Below are positions 34,048 to 43,468 of a DNA stretch of 64,000 nt, piece after piece. Position 1 is the stretch's first letter. Each line of letters opens with the position of its first letter. This DNA comes from Dactylosporangium fulvum (GTDB lineage: Bacteria > Actinomycetota > Actinomycetes > Mycobacteriales > Micromonosporaceae): positions 706,501 to 770,500 of the forward strand of contig NZ_CP073720.1 of assembly GCF_025137375.1 (NCBI RefSeq), in the 5' to 3' direction. The position numbers and the translations under genes were made by a program. The notes under the pieces were generated by a model that saw only the letters and a list, made by a program, of their open reading frames with translations, had not been told where the DNA came from and searched no databases.

Positions 34048-35427
34048 ATGAAGACCGCATACGAAATCGACGCCGCCCATTTTCAGCTGGCCGAGAAGTT
34101 CACCGATGCCGGCGTCAAGTACGCGATGGGCGCCTGGATCGACATCCACGGACGCTCCAAGGCGAAAGTCGTTCCCATTGACCTGCTTTCGGACCTGCTC
34201 GCGGGGTCGGAGCGCTACACGCCCCGCGGTATCACGGGCCTGGGATCGATGGAGCCGCACGAGGACGAGGCGGTGGCCATTCCGGACGTCAGTACCGCGC
34301 GGGTTCTGCCATGGGATCGCCGGTTCGTGTGGATGGCGGCGGACCTGCTGCGCGAGGGGGAAGAGCCCTTCGATCAGTGCCCGCGCAGCATCCTCAAGCA
34401 GCAGTTGTCGCGGGCGCGCGAGCTCGGGCTGGACTTCAAGCTCGGTATCGAAACCGAGTTGTTCGTCTTCCGGCCCTCCGACGACCCGCGCAGCTCCTAC
34501 CTCGCGCCGGTCGCCCGCAGCGGCGGCCTGAAGCCGTGTCCCGCCTACGACGCCGAGGCCACCCTGGACGCGGCCGACTTCCTCGATGATCTCGTCACCG
34601 CGATGCAGGAGACCGGATTCGGCGTCTACAGCTTCGACCAGGAGGGCGGCGACGGGCAGTACGAGTTCGACTTCGCGTACGACGGCGCCCTGGAGATGGC
34701 GGACAAGATCTCCTTCTTCCGCACGATGGTCCGCCAGATCGCGAAACGTCACGAGCTGGCGGTGACCTTCATGCCCAAGCCCTACACCGAGGCGTGGGGG
34801 TCCGGACACCACTACAACATGAGCGTGGTCTCCGCCGACGACGGGCGGAACCTCATGACGGACGACGAGGACCCGAGGGGAATCGGGTGGAGCAGGCTCG
34901 CGTATTCCTTCGCCGCGGGGATCATGCGCCACGCCGATGCCCTCGCCGCCGTGGTCACGCCGACGGTCAACTCCTACAAGAGACTGAATCCCCGCCTGGC
35001 CGACGGCACGGCGTCGTGGGCCCCGGTCTGGTCCGCCTACGGCGTCCAGAATCGTTCCTGCATGCTCCGGCTGCCCCGCAACCGGCCGGCGATCGAGAAC
35101 CGGGTGGTGGACTCCGCGGCCAACACCTACCTCGCCGCGGCGTTCCTCCTCGCGGCCGGCCTCGATGGAATCCGCGACAGCCTCGACCCGGGCGACCCGG
35201 TCGAGGTGGCCCTGGTGGACTCCCGGGACGCGGGGAAGAGCAACGGCGTACGGCTGCCGCGGAACCTGCTCGAGGCAACGGACGCCTTCGCGGCCAGCGA
35301 GCTCGCCGCCACCGTCTTCCCCGCTCGGTTCATCACCGAGTACGTCGACATGAAGTACGCGGAGTGGGAGTCCTTCCACGCCACCGTGACCGACTGGGAA
35401 CGCGACCGCTACCTCTACAGCCTGTGA
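34048..35427 (+). CDS. glnT: Type III glutamine synthetase-like ligase (GlnT)
   Basis: A 459-residue member of the glutamine synthetase superfamily, GlnT branch. ATP-dependent ligase with the metal Glu residues in LGIETELFVF and SFDQEGGDGQYEF, the substrate loop GSGHHYNMS, NSYKRLNP and the ATP-binding arginines and Glu in RNRPAIENRVVDSAANTYL. Enzymes of this branch often join glutamate to amines other than ammonia (gamma-glutamylamides). In this operon it may capture ammonia or an amine released by the creatininase. Start ATG is preceded by AGGAAAGAG overlapping the previous stop. Confidence 0.9.
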   Translation: MKTAYEIDAAHFQLAEKFTDAGVKYAMGAWIDIHGRSKAKVVPIDLLSDLLAGSERYTPRGITGLGSMEPHEDEAVAIPDVSTARVLPWDRRFVWMAADLLREGEEPFDQCPRSILKQQLSRARELGLDFKLGIETELFVFRPSDDPRSSYLAPVARSGGLKPCPAYDAEATLDAADFLDDLVTAMQETGFGVYSFDQEGGDGQYEFDFAYDGALEMADKISFFRTMVRQIAKRHELAVTFMPKPYTEAWGSGHHYNMSVVSADDGRNLMTDDEDPRGIGWSRLAYSFAAGIMRHADALAAVVTPTVNSYKRLNPRLADGTASWAPVWSAYGVQNRSCMLRLPRNRPAIENRVVDSAANTYLAAAFLLAAGLDGIRDSLDPGDPVEVALVDSRDAGKSNGVRLPRNLLEATDAFAASELAATVFPARFITEYVDMKYAEWESFHATVTDWERDRYLYSL

Positions 35428-35437
35428 GCCGCGGCCG

Positions 35438-36058
35438 ATGAACGGCAACACCTCTGTCGCATCCACGCGCTCAGCCCACCGGCGGGCCGCCGTGGTAAGA
35501 GCGGCGGCGAACGTGATGCGCCGCCGCGGCATCGACGCGCTGACCCATCGAGCCGTCGCCGAGGAAGCCGCGCTGCCACCGCAGACCGTGCGGGCGCATC
35601 TTCCCACCAGGGAAGACCTGTGGTGCGCGGCGCTGCAGTACACGCTGACCGGCTGGGTGCGGCGAGGCGAGGAATTCATCGATCGCCTGCCGGAGCCGCT
35701 CACCCTGGAGCAGGCGGCCCGCGCGATCGTCGAGGTCGCCACGGTACACCCGGCCGAGCACGCCGACACCACGCGAGCGACCATCGCCGGGGTGTACGAG
35801 CGATACATCCAGTCCGGGCGGCATCCCGAACTGCGGCCGCTCATCGGCAGGTACAACGTCGAACTCACCGGTCTCGTCGCCCGCGTGCTCGCGCGTCACG
35901 GGCGTCACGTCCAGCCCGAGATCGCGCGGGCCGTGCTCGCGGTCGTCGACGGCACCGTGGTCTACCGACTGGCCGAAGGGGAGACCCCCATCCCCGCGGC
36001 CATCCGCGCCCTCGAGGTCGCCATCCCGCTCCTGTGCCCCTTCCCGAACGACACCTGA
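35438..36058 (+). CDS. TetR-family transcriptional regulator
   Basis: A 206-residue regulator with an N-terminal helix-turn-helix (AVVRAAANVMRRRGIDALTHRAVAEEAALPPQTVRAHLPTREDL, quoted in parts: ALTHRAVAEEA, PPQTVRAHL) and a helical ligand domain. It sits inside the creatininase-GlnT-permease operon, 10 bp after glnT and 11 bp before the permease, so the unit is controlled twice: by the leader RNA and probably by this repressor. An inverted repeat CGGAT-TAAC-ATCCG (33015-33028) upstream of the riboswitch is a candidate operator. Confidence 0.88.
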   Translation: MNGNTSVASTRSAHRRAAVVRAAANVMRRRGIDALTHRAVAEEAALPPQTVRAHLPTREDLWCAALQYTLTGWVRRGEEFIDRLPEPLTLEQAARAIVEVATVHPAEHADTTRATIAGVYERYIQSGRHPELRPLIGRYNVELTGLVARVLARHGRHVQPEIARAVLAVVDGTVVYRLAEGETPIPAAIRALEVAIPLLCPFPNDT

Positions 36059-36069
36059 AGGTCCCCGCG

Positions 36070-37560
36070 ATGCCAACTGACAACCAGATCATCGACATGA
36101 ACCGCGGCCCGCGATCGGAGCTGGTGGAATCCGCATCGATCGAATGGATCCCCCTCGACCTGCGCAAGGGGAACGCGTGGAGCATCACGCCGTTCTTCTT
36201 CGTCGCCAACTGGAGCTTCTTCACCATCGCGCTCGGATTCACCGGGCCATCGCTGGGTCTGTCGCTCGGATGGACGCTCGTGGCCGGTGTCGCCGGCATG
36301 GTGTTCGGGACCTTCTTCATGGCGTTCCATGCCACGCAGGGCCCACACATGGGGCTCCCGCAGATCATCCAGTCCCGTGCGCAATTCGGCTTCTACGGCG
36401 CCTCAACCGCCCTGTTCATGGCCGTCGCCTGTTACATGGGCTTCGGCGTCGTGTACACCGTCCTGACCACCGGGGGCCTGCACAGCCTCTTCGGGTGGTC
36501 ACCACTGCTCGTCGGCGTGGTCATCAACGTCGGCGCCGCGGCTCTGGCCGTCCTCGGCCACCACGCCCTGCACCAGTTGAGCCGCATCATCTTCTACATC
36601 TCGCTCCCGTTGTTCGTGGCCTTCAGCGCGATGATCGTCCTCGGCCACGTAACGGCACCGCACGGCTCCGGCCCGGTCGGGTCCACGGGCTTCACGGCCA
36701 GCGCCTTCGTCACGCAGTTCGCCGTCGCGGCGGCGTACAACATCGCGCTCGCCCCCATCGTGTCCGACTACACGCGATACCTGCCCGAAACCACCAGGCC
36801 AGGGCTGCTGGTGGCCGCCGTCTACACCGGAACCGGGCTGTCGGCGACCTGGCTGATGGCCATCGGCGCCTGGCTGGCCTCGAAGTTCGGGGCCGACGAC
36901 GCGCTCACCTCGCTCGCACACGCCGGCGACTCCGTGTTCTCCGGCTTCGGCGTGATCCTCGCCCTGGTGTCCGTGGCGACCCTGGTGGTGTGCCTGGGGT
37001 CGTTCTCCTACAGCGTCGCCCTCCAGGTGCTCACCGCGGCCGACATGTTCGGCGTGCGCGGCGGCAAGCGTGGCCGCCTCTGGATCGGCCTGGCCGCCGT
37101 CGCGATCTGGTCCGCGATCGCGATCCCGTTCGGCGACAACGTGGTCGGTGTCGCGGGCGGGGCACTGTCGTCGATGCTGTTCCTGCTGGTTCCGTGGACC
37201 GCGGTCAACCTCACCGACTACTTCCTGGTCCGAAAGGGCAGCTACTCGATCGCCGACATCCTCGACAAGAACGGGCGGTACGGGCTCTGGTCGGTGCGAG
37301 GACTCGTGGCCTACGGTGCGGGATTCGCCTTCATGGTCCCGTTCGCGGTTCTGCCGTACTTCCACGGCCCGATAGCGAACCTGATCAACGGTATCGACGT
37401 GTCGTTCCTGGTCGGCCTGGTCGTCGCCGCCGCGACCTACTACCTGTGGCCGGCGCGCCAGCAGCAGCCGCGAAGTGCCCCAGTCGTGCCCGCGGCGACG
37501 ACGGTATCGGCGAACGGCCCCGGCCACCACGACGACAGGCCAACGCGGGCCGCGGTGTAG
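36070..37560 (+). CDS. NCS1-family nucleobase/allantoin-type permease
   Basis: A 496-residue transporter with about 12 hydrophobic helices and the NCS1 signature in its first helices (WIPLDLRKGNAWSITPFFFVANWSFFT) and in helix 3 (QIIQSRAQFGFYG). Helix 6 contains APIVSDYTRYLP, typical of the Na+/H+-coupled cytosine/purine/hydantoin importers. The last 35 residues are a hydrophilic tail. As the final gene of the ykkC-controlled operon it probably imports the compound sensed by the RNA or the TetR protein. Followed by a strong bidirectional terminator. Confidence 0.9.
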   Translation: MPTDNQIIDMNRGPRSELVESASIEWIPLDLRKGNAWSITPFFFVANWSFFTIALGFTGPSLGLSLGWTLVAGVAGMVFGTFFMAFHATQGPHMGLPQIIQSRAQFGFYGASTALFMAVACYMGFGVVYTVLTTGGLHSLFGWSPLLVGVVINVGAAALAVLGHHALHQLSRIIFYISLPLFVAFSAMIVLGHVTAPHGSGPVGSTGFTASAFVTQFAVAAAYNIALAPIVSDYTRYLPETTRPGLLVAAVYTGTGLSATWLMAIGAWLASKFGADDALTSLAHAGDSVFSGFGVILALVSVATLVVCLGSFSYSVALQVLTAADMFGVRGGKRGRLWIGLAAVAIWSAIAIPFGDNVVGVAGGALSSMLFLLVPWTAVNLTDYFLVRKGSYSIADILDKNGRYGLWSVRGLVAYGAGFAFMVPFAVLPYFHGPIANLINGIDVSFLVGLVVAAATYYLWPARQQQPRSAPVVPAATTVSANGPGHHDDRPTRAAV

Positions 37561-37650
37561 TCGCATCCCGCAGTGCCGCCAGCCGGCCGTGACGAACCTG
37601 GTTGCCCGCAGGGGTTTACGGGGACGGTTCAAAACGGCATAGAAAAACGT

Positions 37651-37687
37651 AAACGCCCCGACCAGGTTTCCCCTGGTCGGGGCGTTT
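37651..37687. terminator. Bidirectional terminator
   Basis: A perfect 16-bp stem, AAACGCCCCGACCAGG and CCTGGTCGGGGCGTTT, with a 5-nt loop. It has A-rich and T-rich ends on both strands and separates the permease gene from tRNA-Pro, terminating both. Confidence 0.92.
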
Positions 37688-37693
37688 GCTCTG

Positions 37694-37767
<74 letters not shown>

Positions 37768-37852
37768 AGCGTGCCGAGTAATCGTAGCCCACCCTCGCCG
37801 CCCCGCAAACTCGGTATCCCCCGTGGCGGGTGGGACGGGTGGTGACCTGGGA

Positions 37853-39019
37853 TTACAACGACTTCAAAAAGGACCGGAGCGCCGACTCGTAGGCCACCGG
37901 GTCGAGGTTCCAGCTGCGGCAGTGACCGGCCTCACGGGTCTCCACCAGGGTCACCAGCGGGGAGGCGGCGGCGAACTCGACCGTCGGCCACGGGGCCACG
38001 GTGCGGTCGTCGTGGTCCACATACACCAGTGTCGGCACGTCCAGCTTGCCCGCCACCGACCGGTAGTCCAGGTCCGACGCCCGCACGCCCAAGCGGCGCT
38101 GGATGAGCTTCAGCGCCGTCCACGTCCACGGTGGCGGCACGTTGAGCTGCCGTGCGTTCATCTGCAGGGTCGCGGTCCAGTCGACCACCGGGCAGTCGAG
38201 CACGACACCGCGCAGGAAGCCCCCGTGGTCCCAGGAGCGCAGCAGGTTGAGGATCGCCGCGCCGCCCATGGACCAGCCGACCAGGATCACGTCGCGGGCG
38301 CCCGCCGACCTCGCGTATTCGATCGCGGACATCACGTCGTGCGACTCGGTGTGGCCGAGGTGGAACCGGTGGTCCGACGACGGCGGCGCCTCTGGGTCGT
38401 TCCGGTACGTCACGACAAGCGTCGGATGGCCGCTCTCCGCCAGCGTGGGCAGCGCGCGCAGCGCCTCGCCGCGGGGTGCGCCACGACCGTGGACGGCGAT
38501 GATCCAGGTGTCGTCCGGCCCGATGGTCGGCGGCACCAGCCACGCCGGCAGCGGGCCCAGCTCACCCTGCACGATGACGTCCTCGAACGGCAGGCCGCGC
38601 GCCGACATCGGGTCGCCTTCAAAGACGTATCCCGAGGTGTACCCGCGGGCGCCGGCCACCAGCGAACCCCGTGTCACCTCGGCGACCTCTCGCGTCACCG
38701 ACGCGCGGTCGAGCGTCACGACCGGCCCGAGCCGCGCGTGGCCGTCCGCCCAGACGAACGACAGCGGGATCGACCGGGCGGTGTCCGGCGTGCGGGTCAG
38801 CGTGATGCGGTTGTCCGTCACGGCACGGACCCGCACCGGGTAGTACCTGGCCCCGCCGTTGACGTTCAGCACCTGGCCCGCCAGATACCAGCCCGCACCG
38901 GCGGTGCCGGTGGGCAGGAGCACCGCCAAGCCGGCAGCGCCCGCGATGCCGGCGTAGGCGGCACGGCGGGGCCAGCGACGCGGGGCAGGGCCGGAGATCG
39001 GTGCGGGGGTCGCCGTCAT
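37853..39019 (-). CDS. Membrane-anchored alpha/beta hydrolase
   Basis: A 388-residue protein with an N-terminal transmembrane segment (about residues 20-45) that anchors a globular domain. The hydrolase core begins near residue 165 with WIIAVHGRGAPRGE and has the nucleophile elbow GWSMGG, an acid in VYVDHDDRTV and the catalytic histidine in AGHCRSW. The region between anchor and core (about 45-160) is beta-rich and of unknown fold. The stop of the upstream metallophosphoesterase overlaps its start by 4 bp (ATGA), so the pair forms an operon. Substrate unknown. Confidence 0.87.
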   Translation of the reverse strand: MTATPAPISGPAPRRWPRRAAYAGIAGAAGLAVLLPTGTAGAGWYLAGQVLNVNGGARYYPVRVRAVTDNRITLTRTPDTARSIPLSFVWADGHARLGPVVTLDRASVTREVAEVTRGSLVAGARGYTSGYVFEGDPMSARGLPFEDVIVQGELGPLPAWLVPPTIGPDDTWIIAVHGRGAPRGEALRALPTLAESGHPTLVVTYRNDPEAPPSSDHRFHLGHTESHDVMSAIEYARSAGARDVILVGWSMGGAAILNLLRSWDHGGFLRGVVLDCPVVDWTATLQMNARQLNVPPPWTWTALKLIQRRLGVRASDLDYRSVAGKLDVPTLVYVDHDDRTVAPWPTVEFAAASPLVTLVETREAGHCRSWNLDPVAYESALRSFLKSL

Positions 39020-39909
39020 CGTGGGACGAGCGTCAGGATCGAGGCTTCCGGCGGGCAGGAGAACCGCACCGGCGCCGTCGGGTGGGTGCCCAGGCCGGCC
39101 GAGACGTGGAGGTACGAGGCCGAGTACGGCCAGCGGTGCAGGCCCTTCGCCATCCGCCGGTCGAGGCCGCAGTTGGTGACCAGCGCGCCGTAGAACGGCA
39201 CCGCCACCTGGCCGCCGTGCGTGTGGCCGGCGAGCAGCAGGTCGAAGCCGTCGTCGGCCATGCGGTCCAGGATGCGCGGCTCCGGCGAGTGGGTGAGGCC
39301 GATGCGCACGTCGACGTCGATCGAGGCGGGCCCGGCGACGGCGTCGTAGTCGTCGCGGCCGATGTGCGGATCGTCGACACCGACCAGCTCGACGGTCCGG
39401 CCGCCGGCCTTGATCGTCGTGCGGGCGTTGTTGAGGTCCGCCCAGCCCGAGCCGGTCAGCACGTCGCGCAGTTCCTCCGTGGGGAGTGCGGCGCCCTGCA
39501 CGTACGGCCGGTTCTTGCTGAAGTAGCCGAAGGGGTTCTTGAACACGGGGCCGCGGTAGTCGTTCGAGCCGAACACGAACGCGCCAGGACGGTCCAGGAG
39601 CGGGGTCAATGCCCGTACGACCGCTGGAACCGCATCGACGTGGGCCATGGTGTCACCGGTCACCACGACCAGGTCCGGGTCGGTGCCGGCGAGCTCGGCG
39701 ATCCAGCGCTGCTTGCGATGCTGCCCAGGGGTGAGGTGAAAATCGCTGAGGTGGAGGATGCGCAGGGGCTCCGCGTCCGCTTCCAGGATCGGCACGTCGA
39801 ACCGGCGCAGGGTGAACATGTTGCGCTCGACGAGCGAGGCGTAAGCAAGGGCGGCGGCGCCGGCGGCGACGGCACCCGTCGCGAGGCGGAAGACTGTCTT
39901 CGAGCGCAT
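39016..39909 (-). CDS. Metallophosphoesterase
   Basis: A 297-residue calcineurin-like phosphoesterase with an N-terminal signal-anchor helix (residues 8-25). The metal motifs are complete: ILHLSDFHL (D-x-H), VVVTGDTMAH (GD), GSNDYRG (GN[D/H] variant) and LLLAGHTHGGQ (GHTH). It corresponds by position to Rv3683, next to ponA2 in mycobacteria; likely substrate is a phosphodiester in the envelope or a nucleotide, not established. ATG 39909 follows TACGCT by 6 nt (leaderless). Operon with the hydrolase downstream; divergent from YqeY. Confidence 0.88.
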   Translation of the reverse strand: MRSKTVFRLATGAVAAGAAALAYASLVERNMFTLRRFDVPILEADAEPLRILHLSDFHLTPGQHRKQRWIAELAGTDPDLVVVTGDTMAHVDAVPAVVRALTPLLDRPGAFVFGSNDYRGPVFKNPFGYFSKNRPYVQGAALPTEELRDVLTGSGWADLNNARTTIKAGGRTVELVGVDDPHIGRDDYDAVAGPASIDVDVRIGLTHSPEPRILDRMADDGFDLLLAGHTHGGQVAVPFYGALVTNCGLDRRMAKGLHRWPYSASYLHVSAGLGTHPTAPVRFSCPPEASILTLVPR

Positions 39910-39961
39910 TGGATCAGCGTACCGGCCCTTTTGCAACGCAATATGAGCAAGATCGGACGGA

Positions 39962-39967
39962 TAGACT
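39962..39967 (+). promoter_or_regulatory. Leaderless -10 element for the YqeY gene
   Basis: TAGACT ends 6 nt before ATG 39974. On the opposite strand TACGCT (39916-39921) stands 6 nt before the metallophosphoesterase ATG, so both divergent genes appear leaderless. Confidence 0.5.
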
Positions 39968-39973
39968 TCGTTC

Positions 39974-40426
39974 ATGTTGAAGGCACGCCTGGAGTCCGAC
40001 CTGCGCGACGCCATGAAGGCTCGTGACGAGCTGGTGACGTCGACCCTGCGGATGGCCCTCACCGCGGTGCGCAACGCGGAGGTCGCCGGCAAGTCCGCCC
40101 GTGAGCTCTCCGACGACGAGGTCCTTTCGGTCCTGACCAAGGAGGCGAAGAAGCGCCGCGAGGCCGCCGACGCGTTTGCCGACGCAGGCCGTGAGGCCCA
40201 GGCCGCGAAGGAGCGCGCCGAGGAGGAAGTCCTCGCCGCTTACCTCCCGAAGCAGCTCTCCGAGGAGGATCTCACCGCGATCGTGCGCGACGCTCTGTCC
40301 GCCGCCGGCCTGAGCGGCATGTCGAGCATGGGTCCGGCCATGAAGGCCGCACAGGCGGCCGTGGCAGGCCGGGCGGAGGGCGGCCGTGTCGCCGCCGTGG
40401 TCCGCGCTCAACTGGCGTCGGGCTGA
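39974..40426 (+). CDS. GatB/YqeY domain protein
   Basis: A 150-residue YqeY-family protein related to the tail domain of amidotransferase subunit GatB. The pattern LKARLESDLRDAMKARDELVTSTLRM, DDEVLSVLTKEAKKRREA and the C-terminal MGPAMKAAQAAVAGRAEGGRVAAVV is diagnostic. It is presumed to bind tRNA, but its function on its own is not established. ATG 39974 has TAGACT 6 nt upstream. The following 140 bp to the PBP terminator contain a run CCCTTTTTGCG that may help end transcription. Confidence 0.93.
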   Translation: MLKARLESDLRDAMKARDELVTSTLRMALTAVRNAEVAGKSARELSDDEVLSVLTKEAKKRREAADAFADAGREAQAAKERAEEEVLAAYLPKQLSEEDLTAIVRDALSAAGLSGMSSMGPAMKAAQAAVAGRAEGGRVAAVVRAQLASG

Positions 40427-40510
40427 CTCTGGCGAGGGCCCGCTGACCCTTTTTGCGTGATTTGTCGGGCGGTCCTGGACGTGGCACGCGGCACGCGGGC
40501 CGAGACACAA

Positions 40511-40551
40511 AAGACGGCGGGTGGCCTCGTCATAAGGCCGCCCGCCGTCTT
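40511..40551 (-). terminator. Terminator of the PBP gene
   Basis: AAGACGGCGGGTGGCC pairs with GGCCGCCCGCCGTCTT (16 bp with one G-T), and on the minus strand is followed by TTGTG after an AAAA complement, 15 bp beyond the PBP stop. It may also stop transcripts from YqeY. Confidence 0.85.
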
Positions 40552-40566
40552 CGTGCGGTCAGTGGG

Positions 40567-43035
40567 TCAGCAGACCCACGGGATCGGGCAGTCGTCGCTC
40601 GGGCGTCTGCCGTTCCCGTTTCCATTGCCGTTCCCGTTGCCCTGGTTGCCGGTGTACGGCGGGGCCTGGGCGCCGGGGCCCTTGCTGATGATCAGGGAGA
40701 CCGGGCCACCCTTGACCGTGGCGCCGCCGGGCTCGGTGCGGGCCACCGTGCCCGCCGGGCACTCCGACGCCACCTGCTGGTTCGAGACCGACACGCTGAA
40801 GCCGGCGTTGCGGACCTTGGACCGCGCCTGGTCGACCGAGAGGCATTTGACCGACGGGATGTCCACCAGCTTGCCCTGCGCCTTGTCCTTCGTCGGGGCC
40901 GTGAAGCCGACCACCGGCTTGCCGGCCAGACCGTCCCGCAGCACCGCCAGTGCGGCGTAGTTGACCGGCGGGTGCTTCATCTCCTTGTTGGTGTCGGGCC
41001 AGTCCGGGTCGGTGAGGAAGCCGGAGACCGCGAGCTGCTTCGTCGTGACGACAAACGTCGCGTTCTTCTCCGAGTCCGTCGTACCGGTCTTGCCGGCGAT
41101 CGGGCGGCCGACGAAGCGGCGGCCGTAGGCGGCGGTCGAGCCGGCGCACTTGCCGGTGGCGGACTGGTCACCGACCGGGCAGCGGGCCATGTCGATGGCC
41201 GCGCGGGCGACCTCGGGGTTGACGGCCTGCTGGCACTTCGGGTCGAGCCCCTCGACCTTCTTGCCGTCGTTGTCGAGCAGTTCGACGATCGGCGTCGGCT
41301 CGCAGTAGAGGCCGTCGGCGGCGAGGGTGCCGTAGGCGTTGGCCAGTTGCAGCGGCGTGGTGGCGCTGACGCCGAGCGTGAACGAGCCCCAGCCCTTAGC
41401 TCTTTCCGGCTTATTAGCACGGTCGGCGTCTTCCGACGCGTTGAACTGGATGCCGAGCCGCTTGGCCACGTCGACGACCTTGTCGGCGCCGACCTGCTGC
41501 TGGAGCGGCACGAAGTATGTGTTGATGGAGCTGCCGAACGCGGTCCACATGTTGTAGGGGCCGGACTGCCCGCCCGCGTTCTTCGGGCAGTAGTACGGGC
41601 CGTTGCAGGCGGCGGGGTTGTTCGCGTTGAGGGGGTAGTTCGACCGGAACTGCTTCTCGGTGTTGATGGTCGTCGCGAGCGGGAAACCCGCCTCGAGTGC
41701 CGCCACCGCGGTGAATATCTTGAACGTCGAGCCGGCCTGGTAACCCGGGATGTCGGCGTCGCCGGTGATGATCGGGACCGTGGTGTTGGGCCAGTTGCCC
41801 TTCTGGCCCTTCTTGCCGGGGTTGGTGTTGTTGCCGTTCTTCGACTGGTCGTTGCTGAACGTGCGGTTCGTCGCGATCGCGGTGACCCGGCCGGTGCCCG
41901 GCTCGACGGCGGCGAGCATCAGCGCGTTGGACTGGCCCAGCTTCACCTGCTGGTTGCCGGCCACATCCTTCGGTTGCTGGTTCGCGTACTTGAACGCGGC
42001 CGCCTGGGTCTGGACGTCGAGCGCGGAGATGACCGTGTAGCCGCCGGCCCGCAGACGGTTGGCGCGCTGGTACTGGTCCTCGCCGAACATCGGCTGGGCG
42101 AGCCACCAGCGGCGCAGGTAGTCGCAGTAGAAGCCGGCGCCGAGCTCGGGACGCTGAACGAATTCGCATCCCTCAGGGGTGCGCTTACCGATGATGGTCA
42201 GCTTCGCGGCCACCGCCTCATCGGCCTGCTGCCTGTTGATGTACCCCAGGCTCACCATCTGGTTGAGCACGTACTTCTGCCGGTCCTTCGCGAGTGGCAG
42301 GCCCGTGGACGTGGCCGGGTCGTTGGTCGTGGGCGCCTTCACCAGGCCCGCGATGAGCGCGGCCTCGGCCAGTGTCAGATCCTTGGGATCCTTCTCGAAG
42401 TAGACGTGCGACGCCGCGAAGATGCCGTATGCGCCGTGACCGTAGGACGCGATGTTGAGGTACCGCTCGAGGATCTCGTCCTTGCTGAGCTTCTTCTCGA
42501 GATCGATGGCGTACTTCATCTCGCGGAGCTTGCGCGTGGGCGTCTTGTCGGTCGCGTCGACGACCTCTTGCGGTGTCTTCGCCGAGTAGGAGATGGCCTG
42601 GCGCACGTATTGCATCGTGAGCGTCGACGCGCCCTGCTCGGTCTGGCCGCCCGCGTTCTGGTTCACCACGAAGGCACGCGCGACGCCCTTCACGTCGACC
42701 CCGCGGTGCTGGTAGAACCGGTTGTCCTCGGCCGCGACGATGGCCTTGCGCATGACGTCGGCGACGTCGCTCAACGGGACGTCGCGGCGGTTCTCGTCGT
42801 ACATCATCGCCAGCAACGTCTTGCGGTCGGATGCGTAGACGTAAGAGATCTGCGGCGAGGGCAGCACGTCGATGTCAGTGGGAAGGTTGTCGAACGTGTC
42901 GGCGCCGGCCTTCGCGGCCAGTCCCGACATCGCGACCGCAGGGAACGCGGCCGCAGCGACCACCAAGCCTGCCAATAGCCCACAGAGCAGCAGAGAGGCC
43001 GCATTGGGCAGCAGGCCGTGCTCGCGTTTGCGCAT
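40567..43035 (-). CDS. ponA2: Class A penicillin-binding protein with PASTA domain (PonA2-type)
   Basis: A bifunctional cell-wall synthase of about 822 residues. Order: short cytoplasmic tail and membrane anchor (residues 12-37), GT51 glycosyltransferase with catalytic AAEDNRFYQHRG, then a transpeptidase domain with AGSTFK (active Ser), SSIN and KTGTT. A single PASTA domain (VDIPSVKCLSVDQARSKV to LIISKG) precedes a Gly/Asn-rich tail ending PWVC. The position next to WblA/WhiB4 and ArsA genes matches mycobacterial ponA2. The start is ATG 43035 or GTG 43044; both follow a GAGG. Confidence 0.93.
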   Translation of the reverse strand: MRKREHGLLPNAASLLLCGLLAGLVVAAAAFPAVAMSGLAAKAGADTFDNLPTDIDVLPSPQISYVYASDRKTLLAMMYDENRRDVPLSDVADVMRKAIVAAEDNRFYQHRGVDVKGVARAFVVNQNAGGQTEQGASTLTMQYVRQAISYSAKTPQEVVDATDKTPTRKLREMKYAIDLEKKLSKDEILERYLNIASYGHGAYGIFAASHVYFEKDPKDLTLAEAALIAGLVKAPTTNDPATSTGLPLAKDRQKYVLNQMVSLGYINRQQADEAVAAKLTIIGKRTPEGCEFVQRPELGAGFYCDYLRRWWLAQPMFGEDQYQRANRLRAGGYTVISALDVQTQAAAFKYANQQPKDVAGNQQVKLGQSNALMLAAVEPGTGRVTAIATNRTFSNDQSKNGNNTNPGKKGQKGNWPNTTVPIITGDADIPGYQAGSTFKIFTAVAALEAGFPLATTINTEKQFRSNYPLNANNPAACNGPYYCPKNAGGQSGPYNMWTAFGSSINTYFVPLQQQVGADKVVDVAKRLGIQFNASEDADRANKPERAKGWGSFTLGVSATTPLQLANAYGTLAADGLYCEPTPIVELLDNDGKKVEGLDPKCQQAVNPEVARAAIDMARCPVGDQSATGKCAGSTAAYGRRFVGRPIAGKTGTTDSEKNATFVVTTKQLAVSGFLTDPDWPDTNKEMKHPPVNYAALAVLRDGLAGKPVVGFTAPTKDKAQGKLVDIPSVKCLSVDQARSKVRNAGFSVSVSNQQVASECPAGTVARTEPGGATVKGGPVSLIISKGPGAQAPPYTGNQGNGNGNGNGNGRRPSDDCPIPWVC

Positions 43036-43468
43036 CCAGGTCACCGCCTCAGACTACGTGACGACGTCATGAGGCCGCGTCCTGACGGCGACGGTCCTCG
43101 TTGTCCTAGACGCGTGACACCGAGCGTGAGGTTGACCCGTAGCCGAGTCTGATGCACGGATCACTGTCGTGTCGGCATTTTGGGCAAAACGCACCCGGTC
43201 GTGACGCGCGGGTAGCACGCTTCGGCCCTTTGGTGGATTACAAGGGGCCGGTTAACCTGGTGCAACAACGTTGCGTAACTGGACGATTACAGAGCATGAT
43301 GTTCCGGAAAGCTCCTCTCGGGGTTCCCGTGGCCGGGGACCCTGCCGTCGCGCCGGGCAGACCGGCGAACTGCACTCGAAAGCCATGGGGGGACGTGGTT
43401 TGGGTGCTTTTCGCTGGGGCAAGCACGGCGGATGGACCCGGGGGGAGTCCAAGGGGGGAAGAGGAAAT
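43036..43468. other. Promoter region of wblA and the PBP gene
   Basis: A 430-bp divergent non-coding region. Recognisable elements are GGTTAACC (43251-43258 area), an inverted repeat GCAAC-AAC-GTTGC just downstream, and a run of G-rich purines (GGGGGAG, GGGGGG) before wblA. The length implies a long wblA leader. I could not assign specific promoters. Confidence 0.5.

Noticed and set aside
40453..42978. 841-residue plus-strand frame across the PBP gene
   Set aside because: Antisense shadow; the minus strand encodes a complete class A PBP.
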